Assembly: GCF_018336815.1 (NCBI RefSeq)
Contig: NZ_CP050497.1
Location: forward strand, 1-64,000
Reading direction: 5' to 3'
DNA: 64,000 nt
Source of the DNA: Treponema vincentii
Lineage (GTDB): Bacteria; Spirochaetota; Spirochaetia; Treponematales; Treponemataceae
Notes under the pieces: generated by a model
Seen by the model: the letters and a program-made list of their open reading frames with translations, nothing else
Database searches by the model: none
Told to the model about the DNA's origin: nothing
Shown: piece by piece, positions 34,427 to 42,712 of the stretch
How the letters are laid out: each line of letters begins with the position of its first letter
How positions within the stretch are numbered: position 1 is the first letter of the stretch
Position numbers and translations under genes: made by a program

Positions 34427-34607
34427 CGGTGTAATTCCAACAAGCGGACTTTCTGCATTTTCCCATTCTTTTTTCAGGAGTAACGTTTAAAAGCGAAAGC
34501 AAACAATAAGCTGTCCGCTCATTTTGTTGGGCTGATGGCATACCAAATTTTTTAAGAATATCTATAGCTTCGTCAAGTTTCAGTTTTATTTGTTCTTCGA
34601 TTTTCAT
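34371..34607 (-). pseudogene. N-terminal fragment of the same endonuclease, frameshifted
   Basis: Starts ATG 34607, overlapping the methyltransferase stop by four bases, and encodes KLDEAIDILKKFGMPSAQQNERTAYCLLSLLNVTPEK, the normal start of BsuBI/PstI enzymes. After PEK the frame is lost at the A6 run and continues with unrelated residues to a stop at 34371. With one A fewer, the sequence continues EWENAESPLVGITPMMTFAKDYY, directly into the downstream part. Either a slippage (phase-off) state or a sequencing error. Confidence 0.85.
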
Positions 34608-36076
34608 TTTGTTACAACCTGCAAAAGTTTATCAAAAAGTTTTTGATTCCATTCCTTATGAGTTCTTAAACCTTTTCCCAGTTTTTCTAGATCAGCGCTA
34701 TTTGGATAGGGAAGATTGCGTAAATCTGTTGCATTAACTTGTGTATGACCGCTAAACAGGCGGAATTTCTCATCAATGTAGGTTGAATTAAGCCAGCAAA
34801 CTAAACCATAAGCGACATTTTCTGGAAGAGATGTTTTATTTATATGGAAAACATTCAAGTGATTTTCAAAAGCGATACCGTTTTTTATAAAATCATCTGG
34901 AGTTATAATCGAAGCAACAACTCGTTTTTTTTCTTCCTTTGTAGAAAAACGTTTCACAAGAACATAAAAACCTTTGGAGAAAAGTTGTTTTTTCACATTT
35001 TCTGATTCAAAAATTGCATTCGGCTTTTTTGATTTCTGAGGCCATGCAAGACGATGATTTTTTAAATGAACAGAATACACAAGCGGGCTAGAATTTTCCG
35101 TGTAATCTTTAAGCAAAAGATTTTTCATTCTAAAGTCAACAATAGGCCCTGTTGAAACTTTTATACCGAGGTTGTTAATACTTGAGTAATCCGTCAGATT
35201 TCTATTTTCAACCTTCTGTTTTATAGGAATATGAAAATATTTTTCATCGTCATTTTTATGTAAAATATGAGAGAAAGGAACTTCTAATGCAGATAAACCT
35301 ATAAAAGTATCATCGTTGCAATAGGAAATTTTTACATTTCCTTGTTCAGCATTCTTTTGTAACATAATTATTATATTTTCTTGCAAAACAGATTCATCTT
35401 TAAATGCCTTATCACGGGATTCAAAAAGATGAATGTATTTAATAGCACAATTTTTTAAAATAAATTCTCTGAATGTTTTGTAATAAACTCCGTTACAAAA
35501 ACTTCTCGGAACGATCGCAACGATATAGCCGCTATCTTCTGTAAGTGAAATTGCAGCACCCATAAACGCTGAATATAAATTTACTGTTTCAAGACCAAAT
35601 GCACGAGCAGACTGTCGTTCTTTTGAATTTGTCTGAATTTTTTTATATGGAGGATTCATTATCACATGCGTATATGTCTCATTGATTTTCCATGTATATT
35701 CAAATGAGGTTTTTTCTAAAAAATCTTCCGAAAAGATTCTGTAATCCGATTTTTTTAAAGCTGAACTCGATAAGGCTATATTTTCATTTAAAGCAGGATA
35801 AATATTTTTATCAATATCATAAGCCGAAATGTGAATGCCGGGGGTATTCCAATTTTCTTTTGCAATTCGTTCCATAAAAGAACATGAAAGTATTCCTATA
35901 CCTGCCCCGGGGTCAAGCAATTTGATTTTTTTATCAGTAACAGGGAATAAAGATGACATAAAATGGGCTATTTTATACGGAGTAAAATACTGTCCAAATT
36001 CTTCCTTATGATTTAAGGATGTTTTAATGGCGTGAACCTTTCGCTCTTTTTCAAGTATGTCTGCAACTGCTACCAT
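34604..36076 (-). CDS. Adenine-specific DNA methyltransferase of the BsuBI/PstI system
   Basis: About 490 residues. The gamma-type N6-adenine methyltransferase motifs are present: FGQYFTPYKIAHFMSSLF (motif X), LLDPGAGIGILSCSF (SAM-binding motif I) and the catalytic NPPYKKI (motif IV), followed by a long target-recognition region. ATG 36076 (MVAVADILEKERKVHAIK) is chosen because the longer frame to 36151 has no ribosome site and encodes part of the intergenic repeat. Overlap with the endonuclease gene is the standard arrangement of this type II system. Low GC relative to the suf genes, consistent with horizontal acquisition. Confidence 0.88.
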   Translation of the reverse strand: MVAVADILEKERKVHAIKTSLNHKEEFGQYFTPYKIAHFMSSLFPVTDKKIKLLDPGAGIGILSCSFMERIAKENWNTPGIHISAYDIDKNIYPALNENIALSSSALKKSDYRIFSEDFLEKTSFEYTWKINETYTHVIMNPPYKKIQTNSKERQSARAFGLETVNLYSAFMGAAISLTEDSGYIVAIVPRSFCNGVYYKTFREFILKNCAIKYIHLFESRDKAFKDESVLQENIIIMLQKNAEQGNVKISYCNDDTFIGLSALEVPFSHILHKNDDEKYFHIPIKQKVENRNLTDYSSINNLGIKVSTGPIVDFRMKNLLLKDYTENSSPLVYSVHLKNHRLAWPQKSKKPNAIFESENVKKQLFSKGFYVLVKRFSTKEEKKRVVASIITPDDFIKNGIAFENHLNVFHINKTSLPENVAYGLVCWLNSTYIDEKFRLFSGHTQVNATDLRNLPYPNSADLEKLGKGLRTHKEWNQKLFDKLLQVVTK

Positions 36077-36160
36077 AGTAAGTACTATACTATATTTTTG
36101 ATTTTCAGACCATTCCCTATGGAAGAAGCTGCCGTAAGGCAGTCCACACATCAGATATTA

Positions 36161-36285
36161 GACCTATTCTGAAACTTTCGTTTTCGAATAGGTCGACGAG
36201 TTCTCGCATCGCACCGGAGTTTCGCCGTGTTGCGTCTCAAATGGTCGTCCAACCTCACTTATTCTGCGACTTTTACCTATTTCCG
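36161..36285. repeat. Nested palindrome D, half replaced by a second repeat
   Basis: The right half has the family core CCGGAGTTTCGCC...CAAATGGTC (36213-36248) and right middle arm CCTCACTTATTCTGCG (36254-36269); the matching left middle arm is missing. In its place lies a 51-bp sequence (36161-36211) with its own hairpin GACCTATT...AATAGGTC; 48 of 51 bases recur at 59172-59222. The right edge overlaps the last codons of sufD. Confidence 0.75.
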
Positions 36286-37557
36286 ATGCGGTTGCCCTAT
36301 ATTCGCTGTCCTCGTTTTTTCCGGAACGGTACCGGATGCCGTCGTTTTATCCGCTTGCGCCTGAATCTGCGTTGATAGGCGCGCATCAAATTCTGCGTTC
36401 AGCCGGTCCCGTATTGCCTCATCAGGAATACTGTTAAAGACGGGGCGGAATGCAGCGTCGATAATCAGCTTTTTGGCGCTGAGTTCGTCGAAGCCGCGGG
36501 TCATTAAATAGTAGAGTTTTTCTTTATCGATGGCGGCAAAGCTCGCGGCATGCTCTCCGATAACGTCATCCTCATCGCAGAAGATGGTCGGGATGCTCGT
36601 ACCGACGGCATTTTTATCAAGCATGATACTGTTATCCGCAAAGCGGGCGACGGAGGCGGAGCAGCCCTTATTCAAGAAAATATTGCCGCGGAAAACCTTA
36701 TGCGCCTCGTTTTTCAGCGCGCCGCGGGCTTTTATCTCCGATAGCGTGCTCTTGCCGTTGATAATCAGATTATGTTCAAGATCCATCCGGCGCGTTTTAT
36801 CGACAAAGTACAGCGGGAAGATATACACTTCCGCCCAATCTTCCTGCATATAGGAAGAATAGGAGATGCCGTTTTTTTGCGAACCGAGCTGTATGTCGTG
36901 AACGGTTACCCGTGCTCTTTTGCCGACATCCATCCGCACCGTTTCAAAATTGAGTGCGGTGTCTGCAAAGTTTTGAATTTTGATAATTTCGACTGCGGCA
37001 TGTTTCCCGACACGAATACTGATAAGTCCGTTCCGGTATGATTGCAGCGCCGGAGTCTTTTCATCGGTGTCAAAGTACAGGATGAGCCGCGCCGCAGCGT
37101 TATCCGCTATGTCGATATAGCTCCGGTCAAACAGCACGTGATGGACGGCATCCATCGTAAACCGCACAAAGAAATCCTGCATTGCTTCGGGTCTGTTCTG
37201 AGCGTGATTAGTGCCGGAACTCGCGCCCGCGGTCTTGCAGCAATCAGCATTGCCCGAAGCTGCGGCCTTATCGTGTTCAGCTTTATCAGCTTCAATCTTG
37301 AGGTAAAAGCCGCTGTTCCGCTTTGTCTGCGCTTCGTCGGTAAACCGCTTTCCCAATCCGCAGTTTTTTTCACGCGGAGACTTTTCGGTATTGAATATTT
37401 TTGCAACCTGCTCCGCACTGCATGTTTTGAGGAAGTCTTCAATCGGCAGATACTGCGCGGTCTTAGATCCTGTATGAAAAAAGATACCGGAAAAAGGAGC
37501 CGTCGGTACATCCTGTATATGATAATCGAGCCGTTTAAAATAGTTGTCGTTTCTCAT
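36277..37557 (-). CDS. sufD: Fe-S assembly scaffold subunit SufD
   Basis: 426 residues. C-terminal SufBD beta-helix core with KGCSASVARFADNSIMLDKNAVGTSIPTIFCDEDDV (parts), GEHAASFAAIDKEKLYYLMTRGFDELSAKKLIIDA, typical of SufD. An Ala/Ser/Gly/Asn-rich insert (about 95-125, KAAASGNADCCKTAGASSGTN) is unusual. It starts exactly at the last base of sufB. Forms the SufBC2D scaffold complex in the cytoplasm. A palindrome overlaps its 3' end. Confidence 0.92.
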   Translation of the reverse strand: MRNDNYFKRLDYHIQDVPTAPFSGIFFHTGSKTAQYLPIEDFLKTCSAEQVAKIFNTEKSPREKNCGLGKRFTDEAQTKRNSGFYLKIEADKAEHDKAAASGNADCCKTAGASSGTNHAQNRPEAMQDFFVRFTMDAVHHVLFDRSYIDIADNAAARLILYFDTDEKTPALQSYRNGLISIRVGKHAAVEIIKIQNFADTALNFETVRMDVGKRARVTVHDIQLGSQKNGISYSSYMQEDWAEVYIFPLYFVDKTRRMDLEHNLIINGKSTLSEIKARGALKNEAHKVFRGNIFLNKGCSASVARFADNSIMLDKNAVGTSIPTIFCDEDDVIGEHAASFAAIDKEKLYYLMTRGFDELSAKKLIIDAAFRPVFNSIPDEAIRDRLNAEFDARLSTQIQAQADKTTASGTVPEKTRTANIGQPHRK

Positions 37558-39005
37558 CAGCCTATCGTCCCCTCAAGCTCAATGGAAATAAGGTTATTCA
37601 GCTCGACGGCATATTCGAGCGGAAGCTCTTTGGAGATCGGTTCGACAAAGCCTTTGATAATCAAGGATTTAGCCGTCGCTTCGTCGAGACCGCGCTGCAT
37701 GAGGTATAGAATCATCGAATCGCTGATGCGTCCGATTTTCGCTTCGTGTCCGATGTCGGCATCGTCGGTATGATTTTCGATAATCGGGATGGTGTCGGTG
37801 CGGGACTCGTTATCCAGCATGAGGGATTCGCATTCGGCGAGTGCCTTCGCGCCGGTTGCCTCTTTACCGATAACCAGCAAACCGCGGTAGTTTGATTCGC
37901 CGCCGTTTTTCGCGATAGAACGCGAGTGCATTTCGGACACGGTGTTCTTTCCGATATGTACAGTCTTGGTACCGGTGTCGAGACACTGCCCCGCGGAAGC
38001 GAAGGTAACGCCGGTAAACTCGGAGCGCGAGCGGTCTCCCTTCAAAATACTCATAGGATAGAGCATGGTAACACGCGAGCCGAACGAACCGGACACCCAT
38101 TCGATAGCGCCGTCTTCTTCTACGATTGCCCGCTTGGTGTTCAGGTTGTAGAGGTTCCGCGACCAGTTTTCGATCGTGGAATAGCGCATGGTCGCCTTTT
38201 TACCGACATACAGCTCGACGGCGCCTGCGTGGAGCGCATTTTTATAGTACTTAGGTGCGCTGCATCCTTCGATAAAGTGCAGATAGGCGCCCTCATCGAC
38301 GATGATGAGTGTGTGCTCAAACTGCCCTGACTGGTTCGCATTCAGTCTGAAATAGGATTGCAGCGGCAGCTCTACCTTGACGCCTTTGGGTACATACACA
38401 AACGAGCCGCCCGACCATACCGCACCGTGCAGCGCCGCAAATTTATGATCGTTCGGCTTTATCAGCTTCATAAAATGCTCGCGGACAAGATCACCGTATT
38501 GCAGCACCGCCGATTCCATATCGAGGTACACAACCCCTTGGTCTGCAAGGTTTTTCTGCAGGCTGTGATACACCACTTCCGAATCATACTGCGCGCCGAC
38601 GCCTGCCAGCGAGGTTTGCTCCGCTTTGGGAATACCGAGCCGGTCAAAGGTCTGTTTTATCTCCTCCGGTACCTGATCCCAGTCGGTCGCCATCGGCTTT
38701 TCGTCCGAAACAATGTAGTGAATAATCTCTTGAATATTGAGGTCGGAAATATCGGCGCCCCAATCCGGCATCGGCCGTTCAAAAAAATACTGCAAAGATT
38801 GCAGTCTGAGGTCGAGCATCCACTTGGGTTCCAACTTGCGGGCGGAAATCTTTCGTACCACATCTTCATTCAGCCCCATACCGGTGGAATACTGATAATC
38901 GATTTTGTCCTTTATATCGTAAATGCCCCGCTCAATATCGGAAACAAATGTGCGCTTCCGCGTTTGAAACAGGGGCGAGCGGGAATCTCTAAAATCGTTA
39001 CTCAT
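37557..39005 (-). CDS. sufB: Fe-S assembly scaffold subunit SufB
   Basis: 482 residues, highly conserved family length. Recognisable blocks: EEIKQTFDRLGIPKAEQ, VGAQYDSEVVYHSL, FVYVPKGVKVELPLQSYFR, SAPKYYKNALHAGAVELYV, VEWVSGSFGS-like (IEWVSGSFGSRVTMLYP) and GHEAKIGRISDSMILYLMQRGLDEATAKSLIIKGF by its parts. Scaffold on which the cluster forms with SufC and SufD. 8 bases downstream of sufC. Confidence 0.97.
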   Translation of the reverse strand: MSNDFRDSRSPLFQTRKRTFVSDIERGIYDIKDKIDYQYSTGMGLNEDVVRKISARKLEPKWMLDLRLQSLQYFFERPMPDWGADISDLNIQEIIHYIVSDEKPMATDWDQVPEEIKQTFDRLGIPKAEQTSLAGVGAQYDSEVVYHSLQKNLADQGVVYLDMESAVLQYGDLVREHFMKLIKPNDHKFAALHGAVWSGGSFVYVPKGVKVELPLQSYFRLNANQSGQFEHTLIIVDEGAYLHFIEGCSAPKYYKNALHAGAVELYVGKKATMRYSTIENWSRNLYNLNTKRAIVEEDGAIEWVSGSFGSRVTMLYPMSILKGDRSRSEFTGVTFASAGQCLDTGTKTVHIGKNTVSEMHSRSIAKNGGESNYRGLLVIGKEATGAKALAECESLMLDNESRTDTIPIIENHTDDADIGHEAKIGRISDSMILYLMQRGLDEATAKSLIIKGFVEPISKELPLEYAVELNNLISIELEGTIG

Positions 39006-39013
39006 AGCCGCTC

Positions 39014-39745
39014 CTACATCCCTGCGTAGCCATATTTTTGAATATGCTCTACCAGTTCGATGCCACCAGTCTTTACCAGTGATCCGTTAATCAACACGTG
39101 GACATAATCGGGCTTTAAGTAATCGAGTACCTTGCTGTGGTGAGTGATGATTAAGATGCCCATATCCGGCGTTTTGAGTTTTGCAACGCCCTCAAATACA
39201 ATTCTGGTGGCATCGATATCCAGCCCTGAATCCGTTTCGTCCAGAATAGCGAGTTTGGGTTGGAGCACGGCGAGCTGTAATATTTCGTTCTTTTTCTTTT
39301 CGCCGCCGGAGAAGCCGACGTTCAAACTGCGGTCTGCGTACTCGGGATTGATACTGAGCGATTCCATCAGCCGGAGCAGCTCTTTGTGGAAGGTGAGCGC
39401 CGGTATTTTTTTACCGGTAACCGCTTCCTTTGCAGCGCGGAGAAATTCTTCGACCTTTAAGCCGGGGATTTCTTCAGGATTTTGGAAGGAAAGAAAGATA
39501 CCTTTCCGCGCTCGCTCAAAAACAGGCAAATCGTTGATCAATTCTCCTTCAAAAAAAATCGAGCCTTGGTCAACTTGAAAGACGGGATTACCGACAATCG
39601 CAGCGGCAAGCGTGGATTTTCCGGCGCCATTCGGCCCCATCACGACATGTATTTCTCCCGCATTGACGGTCAGGTTTAAATTATGCAAAATCGGCTTTTC
39701 ATTCACCGACAGATGTAAATTTTCTATATGTAATAGCGGTTTCAT
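39014..39745 (-). CDS. sufC: Fe-S assembly ATPase SufC
   Basis: 243-residue ABC-type ATPase. Walker A GPNGAGKST, signature FSGGEKKKNEILQ, Walker B LAILDETDSGLDIDA and the switch His in LIITHHSKVLDYL are all present and characteristic of SufC. ATG 39745 is used: AGGAG stands six bases before it; an upstream TTG (39751) is not needed. First gene of the suf operon. Directly upstream of the ribosome site is a 10-bp stem hairpin (39760-39782). Confidence 0.96.
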   Translation of the reverse strand: MKPLLHIENLHLSVNEKPILHNLNLTVNAGEIHVVMGPNGAGKSTLAAAIVGNPVFQVDQGSIFFEGELINDLPVFERARKGIFLSFQNPEEIPGLKVEEFLRAAKEAVTGKKIPALTFHKELLRLMESLSINPEYADRSLNVGFSGGEKKKNEILQLAVLQPKLAILDETDSGLDIDATRIVFEGVAKLKTPDMGILIITHHSKVLDYLKPDYVHVLINGSLVKTGGIELVEHIQKYGYAGM

Positions 39746-39759
39746 TCGCAACTCCTATA

Positions 39760-39782
39760 CAAGTTTGCGGTGCGCAAACTTG
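39760..39782 (-). promoter_or_regulatory. Hairpin abutting the sufC ribosome-binding site
   Basis: Arms CAAGTTTGCG/CGCAAACTTG, loop GTG, ending 4 bases before TAGGAG of sufC. The same arm sequence (CAAGTTTGC/GCAAACTTG) is used at 10624-10645 in the BMP leader. The rest of the 39746-40253 interval contains no gene, only further hairpins listed separately. Confidence 0.6.
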
Positions 39783-39930
39783 GAGAAATAAAAGACGTAC
39801 CATTGTACGGCTTTTATTTTACATTTTTCTGTGTGAAATGTATTAATAAAATATTATAACGAGATGCAAAATACGTTACAAGAGCGCGTTGAATCACGTT
39901 AAACAAGTTTTGAAACAAAACCTGTCCTTT

Positions 39931-39958
39931 ACCGATGTACATGGACGTACATTGGTAG
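39931..39958 (+). repeat. Hairpin with ATGGAC hexaloop
   Basis: Arms TACCGATGTAC (39931-39941) and GTACATTGGTA (39948-39958), one mismatch, closing the hexaloop ATGGAC. The apex reads ACATGGACGT on the + strand. Member of the GGA-hexaloop hairpin set. Confidence 0.7.
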
Positions 39959-40035
39959 AGAGGTACAAGAATGTATATTTTTGACGAGGTGGTTGCAATC
40001 GGCTTTAATACCCTTTATTACGACGTAGAGCGTTC

Positions 40036-40067
40036 GTCAAAACTATACATCCGTGTATAGTTTTGAC
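40036..40067 (-). repeat. Hairpin with ACGGAT hexaloop in the sufC leader region
   Basis: Perfect 13-bp arms GTCAAAACTATAC (40036-40048) and GTATAGTTTTGAC (40055-40067). On the minus strand the loop is ACGGAT and the apex ACACGGATGT. Confidence 0.75.
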
Positions 40068-40110
40068 TGCAAGTTGTGGCTCTGCCACAACATTGCTCCT
40101 GTTCGGAACC

Positions 40111-40128
40111 ACCGCCGTCCGTGGCGGT
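40111..40128 (-). repeat. Short hairpin with ACGGAC hexaloop
   Basis: Perfect 6-bp arms ACCGCC/GGCGGT around GTCCGT on the + strand, ACGGAC on the minus strand. A separate 8-bp stem GTTGTGGC/GCCACAAC lies just before it (about 40073-40091). Confidence 0.55.
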
Positions 40129-40253
40129 AGAGGACGGCGGGTATGAAACCCTCCGCACGAATAAAAGAATGTGAGAACAAATATTGATACATGAGTGAAC
40201 TCAAAGCATTTGTAAAATCGCTTACAATACCTTTTTGTGATAGAACAATCATC

Positions 40254-40283
40254 TTGACAAATATAGGGTATAACCTATATAGT
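40254..40283 (+). promoter_or_regulatory. higBA promoter with embedded operator
   Basis: TTGACA (40254-40259), 18-bp spacer, TATAGT (40278-40283). The spacer is a near-perfect palindrome ATATAGGGTATAACCTATAT (40261-40280), the likely HigA operator. Transcription would start near 40290, five bases before the higB ATG, with no Shine-Dalgarno site: an almost leaderless mRNA. Confidence 0.75.
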
Positions 40284-40294
40284 CAGAATTAGAT

Positions 40295-40666
40295 ATGGAA
40301 AGTAATTGGACGGTTGAATTCTATGAAACAAAAGCAGGTGAAAAACCAAGTTTAGATTTTATAAATACGCTTGAAGTCAAGCTTAAAGCTAAAGTATTCC
40401 GTGATTTAGAATTACTGGAAAATAAAGGAAATGAATTACGATTACCATATTCACAACATCTTGATGACGGTATATTTGAGTTAAGAACAATTCAAGGTAA
40501 CAATATAGTAAGGTATTTGTATTTCTTTTTCATTGAAAAGAAGATAGTCATAACGCATGGTTTTCGAAAGAAAACTCAAAAAACACCACCTTCAGAAATA
40601 CAACGGGCAAAAGATTATCGAACCGACTATTTGAATAGGAAGCTAGAAGCAGGAGGAAAGAAATGA
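40295..40666 (+). CDS. higB: HigB/RelE-type toxin (Gp49-like family)
   Basis: 123 residues. Pattern of the phage-derived Gp49-like/HigB family: WTVEFYETKAGEKPSLDFINTLEVKLKAKVFRDLELLE (parts), HLDDGIFELRTIQGNNIVRYLYFFFIEKKIVITHGFRKKTQKTP. Conserved Arg and Lys of the RNase surface (ELRTIQ, RYLYFF, GFRKKTQKTP) are intact, so ribosome-dependent mRNA cleavage is expected. Toxin-first order, with the antitoxin gene overlapping by four bases. Confidence 0.88.
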   Translation: MESNWTVEFYETKAGEKPSLDFINTLEVKLKAKVFRDLELLENKGNELRLPYSQHLDDGIFELRTIQGNNIVRYLYFFFIEKKIVITHGFRKKTQKTPPSEIQRAKDYRTDYLNRKLEAGGKK

Positions 40667-40953
40667 CATTAACAGAGGCATTAAAAGAACAAATGAACGA
40701 TGAAACTTTCAGAAAGGAATATGAATCTCTTGAGCCGGAATATGAACTTATCAGTTCGTTAATTGATGCCAGGAAATTGTGTAATGTTACTCAAAAACAA
40801 CTTTCCGATGCAACTGGAATTGCTCAAGCAGATATAAGCAAAATAGAAAATGGTTTCGGAAATCCGACAATAAAGATTTTGAAAAGGCTTGCAGACGGAT
40901 TAGGAATGAATTTGAAGATAGAATTTGTTGCTAAAGCTAAAGTATCGATATAA
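40663..40953 (+). CDS. higA: HigA antitoxin, XRE-type
   Basis: 96 residues with a C-terminal helix-turn-helix LCNVTQKQLSDATGIAQADISKIENGFGNPTIKILKRLADGLG (described by parts) of the XRE class. Starts within the higB stop (ATGA) after AGGAGG. Would neutralise HigB and bind the palindrome at 40261-40280. A small hairpin CCAGCC/GGCTGG just after the gene may terminate the transcript. Confidence 0.88.
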   Translation: MTLTEALKEQMNDETFRKEYESLEPEYELISSLIDARKLCNVTQKQLSDATGIAQADISKIENGFGNPTIKILKRLADGLGMNLKIEFVAKAKVSI

Positions 40954-41060
40954 ATAAAGCACCCATTCCCCAGCCTCAAGGCTGGCATTGCCTTTGCGAC
41001 AATGTAAGTTAAGCACTCGTTCAACGGGACGTCTTATAGCGAGGGAAAAAACAAACAAAC

Positions 41061-41200
41061 GTAAGGAATTTTCGCAGGAAACTGTTTTGGGGTGACGATT
41101 TAGAAAAAATGAGGCTTGATAAATGATTGTTACAGATACATCGGTTTGGATTGATTATGTAAAGGGGATTGATGCACCTCATACCAATAATACACAATAA
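41061..41200 (+). pseudogene. VapBC toxin-antitoxin remnant
   Basis: 41061-41126 encodes the C-terminal tail of a VapB-like antitoxin (RRKLFWGDDLEKMRLDK, stop). Overlapping it, 41123-41200 encodes the start of a PIN-domain toxin (MIVTDTSVWIDYVKGID) that stops after 25 residues, having lost the rest. The ATGA overlap typical of vapBC is preserved. The antitoxin N-terminus is also missing. Lies just upstream of tRNA-Val. Confidence 0.7.
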
Positions 41201-41306
41201 TAGGAATTTTAATCCAATGGAATGAGTTTTAGGATGATTGTTAAAAATAAATGCCCGCTTGTCTAAACCCCGCAAATATGCTACATTCGTTTCGTTGTTT
41301 AAAAAC

Positions 41307-41378
41307 GGACGATTAACTCAGTGGTAGAGTGCTACCTTCACACGGTAGAAGTCACTGGTTCAAACCCAGTATCGTCCA
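41307..41378 (+). tRNA. tRNA-Val (anticodon CAC)
   Basis: 72 bases. Acceptor stem GGACGAT/ATCGTCC, discriminator A, D-loop with AGTGGTAGAG, anticodon stem CTACC/GGTAG with loop TTCACAC (anticodon CAC at 41339-41341), and T-loop GGTTCAAACCC. No encoded CCA. Confidence 0.95.
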
Positions 41379-41447
41379 ATCTTTTATCTTTTTCATTCAT
41401 CACAATTCTACAATTCGGTATTATCCTACAAGCCGATGTTGATTTAA

Positions 41448-42500
41448 TTAAACTTTTAAGATTTGAGCGGCTCCTTGGCGAAGCATCATATCCGCAAGCA
41501 CAATCGCAACCATTGCATCGATAACGGGCATGACCCGCCGGTAGAGACAGACATCATGCCGTCCCGTAATCGCATAGGCTATACGTTCGCCGCTTGCGGT
41601 CTCCATTATCTGTTCTTGAGCGATTGAAGGCACCGGCTTTATGACCGCCTGAAACACAATATCTTTTCCATCGGAAATGCCTCCGGCAATTCCTCCGTGA
41701 TAATTTTTATCGACGGCATTTGCCTCCGAACCGGCCATACGCGCCAGCTGAAAGCCTGCTCCGAATGCAATACCCTTCACGCTGCCGATGGAAAGCACCG
41801 CCTTTGCGAGTTCCGCTTCGAGCTTATCAAAGACCGGCTCACCGAGACCGGCGGGAACATTCCGCACCGTGCACTGCACAATAGCTCCGGCGGAATCGCC
41901 TGCCTGCTTAATCGCAGCAAGTTTACTGCTGATCTCCAGTGGGAGTTCGTCGGCTGCAGAAATCGGTTCGCAAGGGATGCCTGCAATTTCTATTGCTGAG
42001 GTTTCAATGGTGAGCGGGAGACTTGCAGACGCCGTATACTGTGCATGATACGGTGTCGAACAATGTGTCAACACTTTCTTTGCGATAACACCGGCAGCAA
42101 TGCGTGCAGCGGCTTCACGCCCCGATGCGCGTCCGCCACCGCGCCAGTCGCGGCGGCGGTATTTTGCCTCGTAGGCAAAATCCGCATGACCGGGACGGTA
42201 TATGTTTTTTAGCGCTTCGTAGTCATGCGGACGCGCATCGGCATTGCGCAGAAGCACCGCAATCGGAGTCCCAAGAGTTTTGCCTTCAAATACGCCGGAA
42301 AGGATTTCGGGTATATTCGATTCCCGCCGCGCGGTTTCAAAACTGCCTGACGGTCTTACCGTATTAAACGCAGCGGTAAAATCTTCCGAACCGAGCGGAA
42401 TACCGGCGGGGCACCCGTCGACGACAACGCCGATTGCGGCTCCGTGGCTTTCACCGAATGTGGTAACTCTAAAAATCGTTCCAAATGTATTTCCCGCCAT
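41448..42500 (-). CDS. aroC: Chorismate synthase
   Basis: 350 residues; converts EPSP to chorismate, last step of the shikimate pathway, needing reduced FMN. Signatures: GNTFGTIFRVTTFGESHGAAIGVVVDGCPAG (by its parts), RRDWRGGGRASGRETAARI-like (RASGREAAARIAAG), and ISDGKDIVFQAVIKPVPSI, RHDVCLYRRVMPVIDAMVA. Slightly shorter than most but all blocks are present. Monocistronic between two tRNA genes. Confidence 0.96.
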   Translation of the reverse strand: MAGNTFGTIFRVTTFGESHGAAIGVVVDGCPAGIPLGSEDFTAAFNTVRPSGSFETARRESNIPEILSGVFEGKTLGTPIAVLLRNADARPHDYEALKNIYRPGHADFAYEAKYRRRDWRGGGRASGREAAARIAAGVIAKKVLTHCSTPYHAQYTASASLPLTIETSAIEIAGIPCEPISAADELPLEISSKLAAIKQAGDSAGAIVQCTVRNVPAGLGEPVFDKLEAELAKAVLSIGSVKGIAFGAGFQLARMAGSEANAVDKNYHGGIAGGISDGKDIVFQAVIKPVPSIAQEQIMETASGERIAYAITGRHDVCLYRRVMPVIDAMVAIVLADMMLRQGAAQILKV

Positions 42501-42623
42501 GACGGTATTTTACTTTAAATACTCATAGGACTCAAGCTCGTCGGCGGAATGATAGGGTCAAGATAAACCCCTGACGAACCTCTTGCATAAGATATCGGTT
42601 TCTGATATAGTAATTCCATTATC

Positions 42624-42695
42624 GGCGCCGTGCCCAAGTGGTAAGGGAGAGGTCTGCAAAACCTTCATTCATCAGTTCGATTCTGATCGGCGCCT
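42624..42695 (+). tRNA. tRNA-Cys (anticodon GCA)
   Basis: 72 bases. Acceptor GGCGCCG/CGGCGCC, discriminator T, anticodon loop CTGCAAA with GCA at 42656-42658, T-stem ATCAG/CTGAT with GTTCGATTC. No encoded CCA. Its 3' end is followed at 18 bases by the stop of tatD on the other strand. Confidence 0.95.
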
Positions 42696-42712
42696 TTTAT
42701 TCACCCATTCGT

